Translations under genes and position numbers: made by a program | DNA from: Paenibacillus sp. 453mf | GTDB lineage: Bacteria; Bacillota; Bacilli; Paenibacillales; Paenibacillaceae | Assembly: GCF_900116105.1 (NCBI RefSeq) | Contig: NZ_FPAC01000006.1 | Coordinates: 1 to 64,000, forward strand | Direction: 5' to 3' | DNA length: 64,000 nt | Notes under the pieces: model-generated | The model's database searches: none | Seen by the model: only the letters and a program-made list of their open reading frames with translations | Told to the model about the DNA's origin: nothing | Shown: one piece after another, positions 27,601 through 35,599 of the stretch | How the letters are laid out: every line of letters begins with the position of its first letter | How positions within the stretch are numbered: the first letter of the stretch is position 1

Positions 27601-27825
27601 AGCTCTAAACAGGTGGCGGTATTGCTGCCAACTTCCCCTGGTGAAGTAGCCGCTCCTTCTGATCAGATTGAGGAATCTTCTGATGAGCCACAAAAAGTTC
27701 CGCCAGTAGATCCTGAGATTTTCGACCTTGTTGCCCCTGATAAAAGAGGAAACCGGCAAACTCAACAGGAAATAGCACTCACAAAATTTGCTCAACTGGC
27801 GGATACTGAGGTCGATGATGATTAA
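24673..27825 (+). CDS. VirD4/TraG-like type IV coupling ATPase
   Basis: A 1050-aa membrane protein. Four to five transmembrane helices lie in the first 220 residues (for example FHTIAVTILIFVNLWLG and GYVLMCVPVFISLFSVYLIA). The motor domain has Walker A VGATGTGKTS near 276, a VVLEPKGDLI strand, and Walker B PIFFNIDEFPLY near 575, followed by FKVGTLIAIQS as in TraD/VirD4 families. Such proteins dock the relaxosome to the conjugation channel. The last 300 residues are acidic, low-complexity and probably disordered. It is longer than a typical T4CP (600-800) because of this tail. ATG 24673 lies behind AAGGATGGTGA. The next genes continue the transfer module. Confidence 0.85.
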   Translation: MEETSFTDSKTAETMPPSLRSFTRKWWVDNRERLAEWYRIYFHTIAVTILIFVNLWLGYSSFLIFFAQWFNVDSGPIGFFNLFLENPNGPYVSLLEFFYVPLHHNLALWIIVVLNLPLLTWLYSTTTQPIMKGYDTWISWTSRRGRKGAAILSGIPFILTFCSIFAWYVRQYLFDFFTTVQSDKDYLVVRSMESFGYVLMCVPVFISLFSVYLIAKEFYRNEDVQDMFYKWEFGLLASQSFTLRGKTCDVIVGWEKDTNKPIVLSENSRYLHELIVGATGTGKTSTSILIRITQDLIRIARGRRMGIVVLEPKGDLIRDVQKLCKQLGIPAHKIKIVDPTDLVRSIKFNPFVGPLEAAAETFRGVLDALAGDQDEFFKGQQNETASLYTMLGKIRYGNLFSIVQMQQMYSDPRYLANMTEQVRAAIDKELMTADLDPDKKSDLERYDRIVSYFENDILDYKTYREKDGSVHPVVYQSGHKYEGYQVVENKKDKFVTGAKKYLNDIVMNTMLSQLMVANEGEQALDIDKFLEEGGVLLVNTALGELEELSLSFGQFFIRQFQSSVFRRPPDESGIKRCPIFFNIDEFPLYINEAFVRLLTLGRSFKVGTLIAIQSLGQLKVVKQGFDNTVMNSARNKTVFGGGEFEDNERFSKHFGEEPQVEESMNESTTPVSMPNQSWGMRYNTQRKLAARFSPTDIKEQEFKHFIVDLVDGDGSVRSPIMSYGKFINETKFIKKFVNIGQIEFETKNHKPIAVTAHMLSHMNLLRPLFNDTNAGEQGPRQMVQESASETIEKTDVEMLPTSPAEQQQIVAAPLNPAPVPVSTTTSAGLQNVERNESLPLTGTEHHSVSNYVSKSNYEESPIEVELHPIEDDEEHSSTKVSLTPEEEAEYSFFTDNTMERERESFEQDVVADVSKEDGSESNNSDGTGLPAEMEKSLNTLFDQLDVNQTVTEEHNSLLPADETSTDGWTLEDIEIDSSKQVAVLLPTSPGEVAAPSDQIEESSDEPQKVPPVDPEIFDLVAPDKRGNRQTQQEIALTKFAQLADTEVDDD

Positions 27826-27851
27826 TAGTTGACAAGTTTCCCCATGAGAAC

Positions 27852-27931
27852 TATCATTAAAGTAATCAAATAGACCGGAACGGGGAAGCACCTCGCACAC
27901 TAGGCATTTTGCCTGTGTCGAGGTGCTTTTT
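27852..27931 (+). promoter_or_regulatory. Type B leader upstream of S1 protein
   Basis: A -10-like TATCAT (27852-27857), then ACGGGGAAGCACCTCG, a hairpin with an ACACTAGGC/GCCTGTGT arm, and CGAGGTGC plus T's. The 5' part is nearly identical to the leader at 16142. Confidence 0.75.
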
Positions 27932-27989
27932 CTATTTTCCGGCAACCTTTTATATTCTAAAATTTTATAAAGAAAGAGTTGATTAATTA

Positions 27990-28865
27990 ATGCGTACAAC
28001 AGAACAACGTTTCGAAAACGTAAACGAAGAGCAACTTGCGTGGGCGGATCTTCGAGAGTCCCATCGTGTAAATCAAGTGCTCTACGCTGAAGCAGTTGGA
28101 TTAGAAACTTTGGTATTTGGTGAAAAGCGTGAAGAAATGCTTAAGCTTTGCTACAAAGGTGTATATGGCTATCTACCTAAGACACGAATTGATAACTACG
28201 AATTCAAGGGTCTACACCACTTTTTGGGTAAGGAATTCGAATTCGTTGTCGAGAGTATCGATCGCGAAGATGGTGAGAGCCACTGGTTTCTCGCGAACCG
28301 TATTGTCGCCCTGGATGTTTCTGCAAAGCGTTTCTGGCGTGTAGCTAAGGAAGGTTTTGTGGCTGTTGGTTTCATTCGTGGTATGGACGTTTCAAATTTG
28401 TACCTACTGGTTGAAGGTGTTCCTGTCGTACTGAACAAGAAAGAAATAAGCTGGTCGTTTATTGAGGACTGCCGGTTGGAATTTGAAATTGGAGACACTA
28501 TCGATGTAAAAGTTCTAAAGGCTGAGGCTCCTACTGCTGAAAATCCAAACGGACTGCTGGAAGTAAGCGCAAAGGCTCTTCTTCCAGATCCTTGGCACAA
28601 GATTGCCCATTTCAAAGAAGGAAGTTCCTACTCCGGAACGATTACTAAAATACACTCTGAACATGGTGTATTTATAGAGCTGGTACCGGGATTGACTGTC
28701 CGGACGAACTTTCCACCGAACGCATCACCTGATGTCCTGCAAAAAGGAAAGAAAGTCTCAATCAAGGTGTTAGAAATCAACCATCAGCAAAAGCGAATGA
28801 AGGCCATTACAATCATTCCTAATAAAGCAATTAGTGCCGGCAGACGAGGCAGAAGACTCGTCTGA
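27990..28865 (+). CDS. S1-domain RNA-binding protein
   Basis: A 291-aa protein with OB/S1-like folds. A divergent first one (about 45-105: CYKGVYGYLPKTRID...GKEFEFVVESIDRE) and a second one near 120-195 are followed by a clear C-terminal S1 motif (about 205-275: GSSYSGTITKIHSEHGVFIELVPGLTVRTNF...GKKVSIKVLEIN). S1 domains bind single-stranded RNA. Placed between the coupling ATPase and a replication-relaxation protein, it is conserved core rather than cargo, and I suggest it acts on plasmid transcripts. That is inference. The stop overlaps the next start (TGATG), so the two are translationally coupled. Confidence 0.75.
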   Translation: MRTTEQRFENVNEEQLAWADLRESHRVNQVLYAEAVGLETLVFGEKREEMLKLCYKGVYGYLPKTRIDNYEFKGLHHFLGKEFEFVVESIDREDGESHWFLANRIVALDVSAKRFWRVAKEGFVAVGFIRGMDVSNLYLLVEGVPVVLNKKEISWSFIEDCRLEFEIGDTIDVKVLKAEAPTAENPNGLLEVSAKALLPDPWHKIAHFKEGSSYSGTITKIHSEHGVFIELVPGLTVRTNFPPNASPDVLQKGKKVSIKVLEINHQQKRMKAITIIPNKAISAGRRGRRLV

Positions 28866-30025
28866 TGAAGAATAGCGCATTGGGACTTAGTTTTGAAGGC
28901 TCTGAGCATCCTGAGCGTGTGGCGAGAGGGACATCTGCTCCCTCTCATTCACCACACGTACTTACATTAGTTCCTCCGGAGCACAATCCTTATGGCCAGG
29001 ATTCACCGAATGACATTGGTGAAATGTTGTTACCGGACGGCTCGAAATTCGGTTTGTTCAGTGATCCATATGCCTCTCAGGTATTTGTTAAAGCGAACGA
29101 GGGGATTCGTAATGGACAGTACTGGTTAGCAGAGAAGTTGAATGATGGGCATTTTCGTGATAGAGAAATCAAGCTACTCGACCTACTTTCTACCATTCGA
29201 GTCGCAACACGGAGCCAAATCCACCGAGTATTAAGAGATGACCCAACAAAAGAAAATGATAATAGCACTTTTGAGTTCATCAAAAAGTGCCGTAAAAGCG
29301 GGATTATTTGTGCTTTCTCATGGGTATCTCCTCTGCAGGATGAGCGTAAAAAGCCAACTGTATATGCCTTGACTCGCACAGGTGCTCAAGCAGCAGAAAC
29401 CTTGTTTCAAAGAAGGTTGCCGGATAAATTTTGGCTTCAGCCTATCGCTTTTCCACCAGGACGATCCCCCTCTATGGATGTGTTCTTTCTGGATTTGATT
29501 GCAAACGAGCTCTACAGTGAGCTTGTTAGCATTGATCGCTTGACGGAATGGACTCGTAGACCACCGATAAAAATTCCGGGCACAAACTCAAATCATTATC
29601 CTTACGCCTCATTTAAGGTCATTAAGAATAGAAACGATTTTAAAGAGTTCTGGATTGAAGTTTTCAGACCGACTCGAGATTGGGTAAATAAGACGATTGT
29701 TAGGTTCGAAAGGACAGAACTCGCTTATAAATCCTTGCCGGAGCATCATAGACCCAACCGTTTAATTTTAATTGCAGACGGAGACAGCCGCATTAAAACT
29801 CTTGCAGAGCTGGCTCAAATATATATGCCGAGTGTGGAAGTTCGCTTCAGCACCGACGAACGTATTCTTTCCGGAATTGGTCCCGACACTTTTATATCCT
29901 ATAATTTCGAAAAAAATGTTCTTGTACGAAAGTCTATTCCGTACTTGCAGCCAAACTACTCAGGGATGACTGCTTCACAGTATTATGAGTCGCTGCAGCC
30001 GAATATAGAAGATGATGACATCTAG
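28865..30025 (+). CDS. Replication-relaxation family protein
   Basis: A 386-aa protein that fits the Replic_Relax family (PF13814). After a variable N-terminus, a winged helix begins at DREIKLLDLLSTIRVATRSQIHRVL (about 100-125) and continues through KKCRKSGIICAF and a YALTRTGAQAAE wing. A C-terminal domain with FKEFWIEVFRPT looks like an endonuclease-type fold, as in the family. Members occur on Gram-positive conjugative plasmids next to coupling ATPases and are thought to act at the origin of transfer or replication. It overlaps the S1 gene by one base. A GC-rich hairpin at 30040-30068 follows. Confidence 0.8.
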   Translation: MKNSALGLSFEGSEHPERVARGTSAPSHSPHVLTLVPPEHNPYGQDSPNDIGEMLLPDGSKFGLFSDPYASQVFVKANEGIRNGQYWLAEKLNDGHFRDREIKLLDLLSTIRVATRSQIHRVLRDDPTKENDNSTFEFIKKCRKSGIICAFSWVSPLQDERKKPTVYALTRTGAQAAETLFQRRLPDKFWLQPIAFPPGRSPSMDVFFLDLIANELYSELVSIDRLTEWTRRPPIKIPGTNSNHYPYASFKVIKNRNDFKEFWIEVFRPTRDWVNKTIVRFERTELAYKSLPEHHRPNRLILIADGDSRIKTLAELAQIYMPSVEVRFSTDERILSGIGPDTFISYNFEKNVLVRKSIPYLQPNYSGMTASQYYESLQPNIEDDDI

Positions 30026-30198
30026 AATCAAGAAGATTTATTGGGAAGGGGGGAAACCCCTTTCTCAATACGTTCTTGGTCTAAATTATTGACAGTTTCT
30101 CACTTTATAACTTAAAGTGGATAGATAATATTAACTTTTGACAATTATGCACCGTTGTGCTGATTAAGTATATTCTTTAGAACGGGGACTGAGAAATT

Positions 30199-30471
30199 AT
30201 GAGCACAAGCTCACGCCATGAAAACTTTCCAGTTGATTTAATTATCATTAGTGATCAGCTGGACAATCGGACCAAGTTAAAATATTTGAAGATGTTCTAT
30301 ATTGAAACTCAAGGTTATGTTGTTGCAAGTACTGATGAGTCCTCGTATAACTTATTTAAAGTTGTAGAGATTGAAGAAGGGAATTCGGAGCTTCACGACA
30401 TCGACAATGACGATGAATGGGACAAAGTCAATGATTATCTGTTAACTCACTACAAAGACGTTCTTAATTAA
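30199..30471 (+). CDS. Hypothetical protein, 90 aa
   Basis: A small acidic protein, unrecognised. ATG 30199 follows ACGGGGA. It has an alpha/beta pattern (LIIISDQLDNRTKLKYLKMFYIE) and an acidic C-terminal half (VEIEEGNSELHDIDNDDEWD). A palindrome CACTTTATAACTTAAAGTG (about 30101-30119) and a TTGACA lie upstream, so it has its own, possibly regulated, promoter. A short GC hairpin (TGGCCC/GGGCCA) follows. Confidence 0.6.
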   Translation: MSTSSRHENFPVDLIIISDQLDNRTKLKYLKMFYIETQGYVVASTDESSYNLFKVVEIEEGNSELHDIDNDDEWDKVNDYLLTHYKDVLN

Positions 30472-30544
30472 ATCGGCTCTATCCCCTGCTGGCCCATCCG
30501 GGCCACTTTTCATTCCAACGCTTATCATTCAAATAGATTTATGG

Positions 30545-30732
30545 TATTATTTAGTTATACCGTTCTTCATTTTTCTTTTACTGGTCCCGCCACGCGGAAG
30601 GACCCATTCTAACTTACATAACAAAACCAACAAGGAATTACTGTGTCAAAATCCATCTATTTATAGATGCCTAATTACAATTGCTCTTTTTTCGAGTTGT
30701 AATTTTGGTTTCTGTGAATGGGTGGTTTTTTT
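30545..30732 (+). promoter_or_regulatory. Type A leader, copy 7
   Basis: -10 TATTAT (30545-30550), TATACC at 30556, a GGTCC/GGACC hairpin (30583-30604) with loop CGCCACGCGGAA, CATTCTAA, then a longer leader with an AATTACAA/TTGTAATT hairpin and a final T-run at 30726-30732. Confidence 0.75.
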
Positions 30733-30771
30733 GTTTTTAACCTATTTCGATTCGACAGGAGGAAACCAAGA

Positions 30772-31233
30772 GTGATACTTAAAAAAGTAATGATGACCTG
30801 GGATCAAATTCTAGAACTACCTAAACCATTGTTGTTTGGTAAAGGAAGTGTAAGAGCTAATCGCTTCGATCCTACGAGGGTCTATTTGGAATTTTCCAGT
30901 GTTGAGGTAGTAAACATGCGAAATCTTTATCGTCAAATCAAAATCTGGCTCAAAAACGCACGTTGTGTATCGATCCAGTTTACTTATGAGGGAGATCTGC
31001 CAACGAAAGAACTTAAACGTCTGCGCTTTTCTCGCTCCGCTGACAAGATTTGGCGTTCACCACATGAGAATCTAAGCATAGCTGCAATTCCTGTTGTCAA
31101 TGCCGGTACTTGGATTTTGTCTGTTGAAAACAGGAAGGATAAGTTGGGTGTCCCCGTTGATGCATCAGATCTCTCATCGTTATTCTCCTTTCAGCTCTCC
31201 ATTGATGTAGAAGGGGAGGTCATTTCGTCATGA
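30772..31233 (+). CDS. Hypothetical protein, 153 aa
   Basis: The protein is unrecognised. GTG 30772 is used because ACAGGAGGAAACC precedes it. It is basic and beta-rich, with no visible catalytic motif. Its stop overlaps the start of the NYN-domain gene (ATGA at 31230-31233), so it is a likely partner of that protein. Type A leader copy 7 governs both. Confidence 0.65.
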   Translation: MILKKVMMTWDQILELPKPLLFGKGSVRANRFDPTRVYLEFSSVEVVNMRNLYRQIKIWLKNARCVSIQFTYEGDLPTKELKRLRFSRSADKIWRSPHENLSIAAIPVVNAGTWILSVENRKDKLGVPVDASDLSSLFSFQLSIDVEGEVISS

Positions 31234-31802
31234 CTATAAAAGCAGCTATCCTAGTAGACGAGATCAATGCAATACATCAACTGCATTCCATGAATATTCA
31301 AGGAATTCGGCCATGGGTTTCGTTCTATGAGGCAGTTCATTCGGTACTCAAGAGCGATTATGGAGATGTAAATTGCGAGTATCACTTCTATGGAGCCATT
31401 CCACCTAAGAAGCTTGATGAGAAGCGTTATTACGATCGAACTCGCTTTTTTGATGCTCTGAAAAAAGATGGTATCCATACCCACAAAGGGATCTGTCAGC
31501 CCGATCCAAATGGTAGGTTGCAAGAAAAAGGAGTTGATGTACTCGCTGCACTCGATATAGTTGAATTTGCCCGCGAACAGTACGATATTTTATTTATCTT
31601 TTCGGGAGATGCTGACCTTGTACCAGCTGTCGAGAGAGCTCGTAAATACTCAAAAGTGGTTGCAATCATTAAAGAAGATTGGCCAGCAAGGTATATGCGT
31701 GAAAGCGTTGATCGCGTAATTCCACTAGATATATTGATCGAAGTGATTGATAAGGCCCATTTGGTCCCCAGAATAATGAAAGGGAGTAAACAGGCTGTTT
31801 AG
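31230..31802 (+). CDS. NYN-domain (LabA/PIN-like) predicted ribonuclease
   Basis: This 190-aa single-domain protein matches the NYN/LabA fold, a PIN-like nuclease domain. It has an acidic first strand (AAILVDEINAI), a conserved QEKGVDVLAALDIVEFA helix, and LFIFSGDADLVPAVERARK, giving the usual set of acidic metal-binding residues (Asp near 10, 110, 134 and 136). Family members cut or process RNA. It is translationally coupled to the 153-aa gene before it. On a plasmid, such a protein could process the many structured leaders or take part in defence. The family is clear; the role is not. Confidence 0.8.
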   Translation: MTIKAAILVDEINAIHQLHSMNIQGIRPWVSFYEAVHSVLKSDYGDVNCEYHFYGAIPPKKLDEKRYYDRTRFFDALKKDGIHTHKGICQPDPNGRLQEKGVDVLAALDIVEFAREQYDILFIFSGDADLVPAVERARKYSKVVAIIKEDWPARYMRESVDRVIPLDILIEVIDKAHLVPRIMKGSKQAV

Positions 31803-31843
31803 ATGATTGAACAGAAAAAACGAATTAATGCGCATGCAGAATG

Positions 31844-31883
31844 AGCCAGTGTGATCCTCCTATGAGGTTTGCATTGGCTTTTT
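31844..31883 (+). terminator. Terminator / attenuator before AAA gene
   Basis: GAGCCAGTGTG pairs with GCATTGGCTT across a CCTCCTATGAGG arm, followed by T's. It lies just before the RBS of the next gene. Confidence 0.65.
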
Positions 31884-31917
31884 GATTTTAAACGATATAT
31901 TTCGGAGGGAACAGATC

Positions 31918-33399
31918 ATGACAACTACAACTAAGCGTATTAGAGCTTCCATTACCAAACCACTCAATCCTATGACCCTGCAGACAGCTATGATGAAGTT
32001 GCCGCAAAAAGTAGAACAGATCGAAAAAGCAGAATATGACCGAGCAGGAGTTCAAGTTTCTGTAATTCGAATCCACTTTACTAGTCTTAATGTGCCTGGT
32101 TATGTGGTGAGTGATGAGCACGGGGGCGCTTTCTATCATTACTGCGAAGATAGTGCGTCAGGGGCTAGATGCAACCATTTTGCATTTGCTCAAGCTATAG
32201 CAGAAAAACTTGGATGTCTAATGCAGAAAACCTATCACGCGAAAGATCCGAGTGACTACGAGCATTTGGTTAAGGACGCCACAACCTATGATGACGTCTC
32301 TTTAAACTTCAACGTGGTTCCACCTGTCCCGGTAGGGTCTTCTGCAGCGGCGAGTTCTGCTACTCCAATTTCTTCGTCGAATCCAATGATTTCGACATCA
32401 ACAGCATCTCCGATCTCGACCAAGCGTAATTGGAGAGATGGCTTCAATGAAGTTCTATCTTACTTGAAGGACGAGAATTTTCCTGCGTCTATGATTATGG
32501 ATATTAATGAACTGCGCGAGTCCGTATTCGATAAGGTACAGATGACGACGATGGCTACAGAGCCGGTAAAGCCAGAAATGCCTTACATGGGAACATTTAT
32601 TGCTCGTGCTTTCCGGCACATTCTGAATGGCAAAGATCTAATTCTAATCGGTGAAAAAGGTTCCGGGAAGGATACGTTGATTGCAACCATCGCATGGGTG
32701 CTCGGCTTGCCGGTTTATTTACAATCAGGAAATGCAAATGAAAGTAAGGAGAGCATCGTTGGAGACCGTTCCTTTGCTAAGGGGGAAGTCTTTTTCGACC
32801 TATCTCCATTTGCTACTTCGGTACAATACGGAGGCATCTCCAACTACTCGGAATTGAATATGATTCCAGGACAGATTACTGCAGTATTCCATCCCGTCCT
32901 TGATGAAAATCGACAACTTCCAACCTTAAAGGGCTCGATTCAACGTCATCCGCATCATCTTTTTATTGGTTCGATGAACGTGGGTGAGCAATACGCAGGT
33001 GTAAGCTTGACGAATGGCGCTTTGATGGACCGTTTTGCGGTCTTAGAGATGCCATATTCGCTGGAGTTTAGGGAATTGTTGATCAAGAAAACAGGTTTGA
33101 CGGATAATTATACATTAACCTTCTTGGAAAACGTGAAGAAACAAATAGATGAGCTGATTACAACGGAAGGGACGGGAGAACGTTCTAAGACCATTCGTGG
33201 CTACATCGGCGCGGCGCAACACTTCAAGAAGTATGGTACGAACTTAGAGATGAAGATTGAAGCGATTGAGGATTTCATCCTGAATCGCACTGAGGATAAA
33301 ATCGAAAAGATCAAGATTCGCGACGGGCTTCGTCAAAGTGTTTTTCCTGACCTTCCAAAAACGAAGGAAGAGGAAGATTACGAGAACGGAGCAATCTGA
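31918..33399 (+). CDS. MoxR/CobS-like AAA+ ATPase with SWIM-like N-terminus
   Basis: This 493-aa protein has a C-terminal AAA+ domain of the MoxR/CobS/NorQ type: Walker A LIGEKGSGKDT (about 235-245), a helix-2-like insert, a strand ending AVFHPVLDE in the Walker B position, sensor I FIGSMNVG, and ALMDRF as in the family. The N-terminal region (about 60-100) has a C.......C-N-H pattern (YHYC...ARCNHFAFAQ) recalling a SWIM zinc finger, with its first Cys altered. Such ATPases work with VWA partners to remodel or insert metal into a target. The partner is encoded next. ATG 31918 follows CGGAGGGAAC. Confidence 0.8.
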   Translation: MTTTTKRIRASITKPLNPMTLQTAMMKLPQKVEQIEKAEYDRAGVQVSVIRIHFTSLNVPGYVVSDEHGGAFYHYCEDSASGARCNHFAFAQAIAEKLGCLMQKTYHAKDPSDYEHLVKDATTYDDVSLNFNVVPPVPVGSSAAASSATPISSSNPMISTSTASPISTKRNWRDGFNEVLSYLKDENFPASMIMDINELRESVFDKVQMTTMATEPVKPEMPYMGTFIARAFRHILNGKDLILIGEKGSGKDTLIATIAWVLGLPVYLQSGNANESKESIVGDRSFAKGEVFFDLSPFATSVQYGGISNYSELNMIPGQITAVFHPVLDENRQLPTLKGSIQRHPHHLFIGSMNVGEQYAGVSLTNGALMDRFAVLEMPYSLEFRELLIKKTGLTDNYTLTFLENVKKQIDELITTEGTGERSKTIRGYIGAAQHFKKYGTNLEMKIEAIEDFILNRTEDKIEKIKIRDGLRQSVFPDLPKTKEEEDYENGAI

Positions 33400-33472
33400 T
33401 TAATGACCAGAGGGGGATGATTCAGTTCCCCTCCATTTCTATTTAAAAACTCAGATATTGGGGGAATCCACT

Positions 33473-35431
33473 ATGGCATTACCAGTTAACTTACTCCCGT
33501 CGAGGGAAGCGATCATTAAAGACAGAGAGCGGGAGCGATTACAACGCTACCTGTTCATCAAATTCGGACGAAAAAAATTCAACATGTATTGGACAGATTT
33601 GGAGACCTCCTATACCAATTATTCTGATATATATATTAAGTACAATCTTCAGACCCCATCTCATCAATCCTTTACCATGGATGAACTTCGAATGCTGCGA
33701 AAAGGCCACGCTATTCACGAGCGAGGTCATATTGAGTATGACGTAGCTGGCGTTACTTATAATTGGAGAGAGCAAAACGTATCCACTGATAGGAAAGAGT
33801 GGGAATCTAATGATAAGTACCCCATGGGATGGTTGAAATACTTCTCTGGGATGATGGTCGATGTACGTATGGAAAACTTCGTAATCACCGATTTGCCTGA
33901 GGCAAAGCAATACTTTGACTTTTGTAACTACAAATGGCGCTTCGGTATCCGAGGAGAGCATGCGGGTGAAGACCGCCTTCATGATTTCCGCGAATGTTTG
34001 GCAAGCAGAGGTTTCGGCCTGATAGATATACCTGATTGGCATCCCGAGGCCATTGCTTTGACTGATAGCGTTATGGATATGGTCGAAGACGTAAAATTTA
34101 GTAAATCTACACAGGAAGGTATGGATAATACGACACGTATTGTAAAGTCTGTGTGGCCAACTTTGTGGGATTGGATGGTCCAAGATGAGCAAGAAGAAGA
34201 GAATCCTCAAGTGGATGAATCTGGGCACGACAATTCGAGTTGGGGCGATCCGGATGAGGTTCAGCAAAACTCTGATCGCGTTGTGGTTAAAATGCAGCTG
34301 AAAATGCAGAAATGCGTTGACCAGAATGAGTCTGAATTAGAAGTAGGTGATGCAGATGAAGACGGAGCTCTCCAAGAAGAATCCGATCTTGATCAAGAAC
34401 CAGATTTCAAATCGACACTGAAATCATTGAATGCAGAACTAGCAGCTGATGAAAACGCTGCTGACGAGGAAACCGGACCTTATAAAGCTCAGCAAATCAA
34501 CGTCACTATTGACGAAAAGAGAAAAGGCAAATTACCTCATTCAGATCATGTGGTGTTAACCCCGTTTTATGAACATAACGTACCTGAGTACAATAGGATT
34601 AAAGCCGAAGTGCAGCGCCAAATCCAACCGGTGGCTGCCGCCCTCAAAAAACTGCTGGATCCAACACCTGATCAGCGTTATGCTAATCAACGATCTGGGC
34701 GCTTGAATGTATCCAAGGTATGGTCTGCATCAATCATGGATGACCCAAATGTATTCATAAAGAAGGTGAATGGCACTCCTGCTCAAGATGCACGAATTTT
34801 AGTTCTTGACGATTGTTCTGGCTCTACCCAAGGGGAGTTCCTTCCTGGGACTAGCAGGATTGAAGCAATGAAGCGAGCGATCGTGTTATTGTCTGAAGCA
34901 ACGCAGTCTGCCAAAATTCCAACAGCTGCTTACGCCTTTACAGACAGTGACTATGTTCAACATGAGAATGGAGAGGTCCAGTATCCTGTCCCAGACGACC
35001 AATCGATTCCTGAAAGAGCGGTTATTAATCATGCATCTATTGTATTTCCTCTAAAGCCGTTTGGGAAGCTCACGGACGTGGAGAAAGGATTCATTGGTGG
35101 TTTAGAACCGCAAGTTGGAAACCGTGATACTATTGCACTTCAATGGGCAGTAAATGAATTAAGAAGGTATCGGGAATCCATTCGTCTACTAATTGTTCTT
35201 TCTGACGGACAGCCTTGGTTTCAGGAGGGGGAAGACGAGAATACAATGAAATCCATTGTACAACAAGCGCAACAAAATGGTATAGATGTAATCTGTCTTT
35301 TCATTGGATCAGGATATGCTTTTGAAACTGTGAAAAAAATGTATCCTGGCGGTGCCATCTTCGTTTCGAAGAATCTTGCAAGGGATCTTTCACAAAATGT
35401 CATGCAAATCATCAAACGTCGTAGAAGATAG
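33473..35431 (+). CDS. VWA (CobT/NorD-like) protein with HExxH motif
   Basis: This 652-aa partner of the AAA protein has a C-terminal VWA domain (about 445-640) with MIDAS motif VLDDCSGSTQG (DxSxS) and LIVLSDGQPWF. The acidic middle (about 240-340) is low-complexity, as in CobT. The N-terminal part holds KGHAIHERGHIEYD, containing an HExxH pair, which suggests a zinc site. ATPase-VWA pairs of this type act as chelatase or remodelling machines, and plasmid and phage versions have no defined substrate. ATG 33473 follows TTGGGGGAA. Confidence 0.75.
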   Translation: MALPVNLLPSREAIIKDRERERLQRYLFIKFGRKKFNMYWTDLETSYTNYSDIYIKYNLQTPSHQSFTMDELRMLRKGHAIHERGHIEYDVAGVTYNWREQNVSTDRKEWESNDKYPMGWLKYFSGMMVDVRMENFVITDLPEAKQYFDFCNYKWRFGIRGEHAGEDRLHDFRECLASRGFGLIDIPDWHPEAIALTDSVMDMVEDVKFSKSTQEGMDNTTRIVKSVWPTLWDWMVQDEQEEENPQVDESGHDNSSWGDPDEVQQNSDRVVVKMQLKMQKCVDQNESELEVGDADEDGALQEESDLDQEPDFKSTLKSLNAELAADENAADEETGPYKAQQINVTIDEKRKGKLPHSDHVVLTPFYEHNVPEYNRIKAEVQRQIQPVAAALKKLLDPTPDQRYANQRSGRLNVSKVWSASIMDDPNVFIKKVNGTPAQDARILVLDDCSGSTQGEFLPGTSRIEAMKRAIVLLSEATQSAKIPTAAYAFTDSDYVQHENGEVQYPVPDDQSIPERAVINHASIVFPLKPFGKLTDVEKGFIGGLEPQVGNRDTIALQWAVNELRRYRESIRLLIVLSDGQPWFQEGEDENTMKSIVQQAQQNGIDVICLFIGSGYAFETVKKMYPGGAIFVSKNLARDLSQNVMQIIKRRRR

Positions 35432-35464
35432 TTGACGATTTATTAGATTTATTCTAATATTAAT

Positions 35465-35550
35465 GTTAATTAAATAATGAACGCAGGAAGCACCTGCATG
35501 GAATCGTTTAACGAGATTTCCATGTAATGGTGCTTCTTTTTTTTTTCGAT
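35465..35550 (+). promoter_or_regulatory. Type B leader upstream of the initiator
   Basis: A TTGACG / TCTAAT promoter-like pair lies just upstream (35432-35460). Then GCAGGAAGCACCTGCATGGAAATC-type pairing (a long stem closing with GGTGCTTC) and a run of about ten T's. It links replication initiation to the same control as the transfer genes. Confidence 0.7.
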
Positions 35551-35599
35551 AATAGATTTATGTCTTCAGTGCGTTTACAATATGAAGGAGAAATGAGGA

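Noticed and set aside
33539-34267. 242-aa minus-strand frame opposite the VWA gene
   Set aside because: It is a shadow of the plus-strand gene, without RBS and with unlikely composition.
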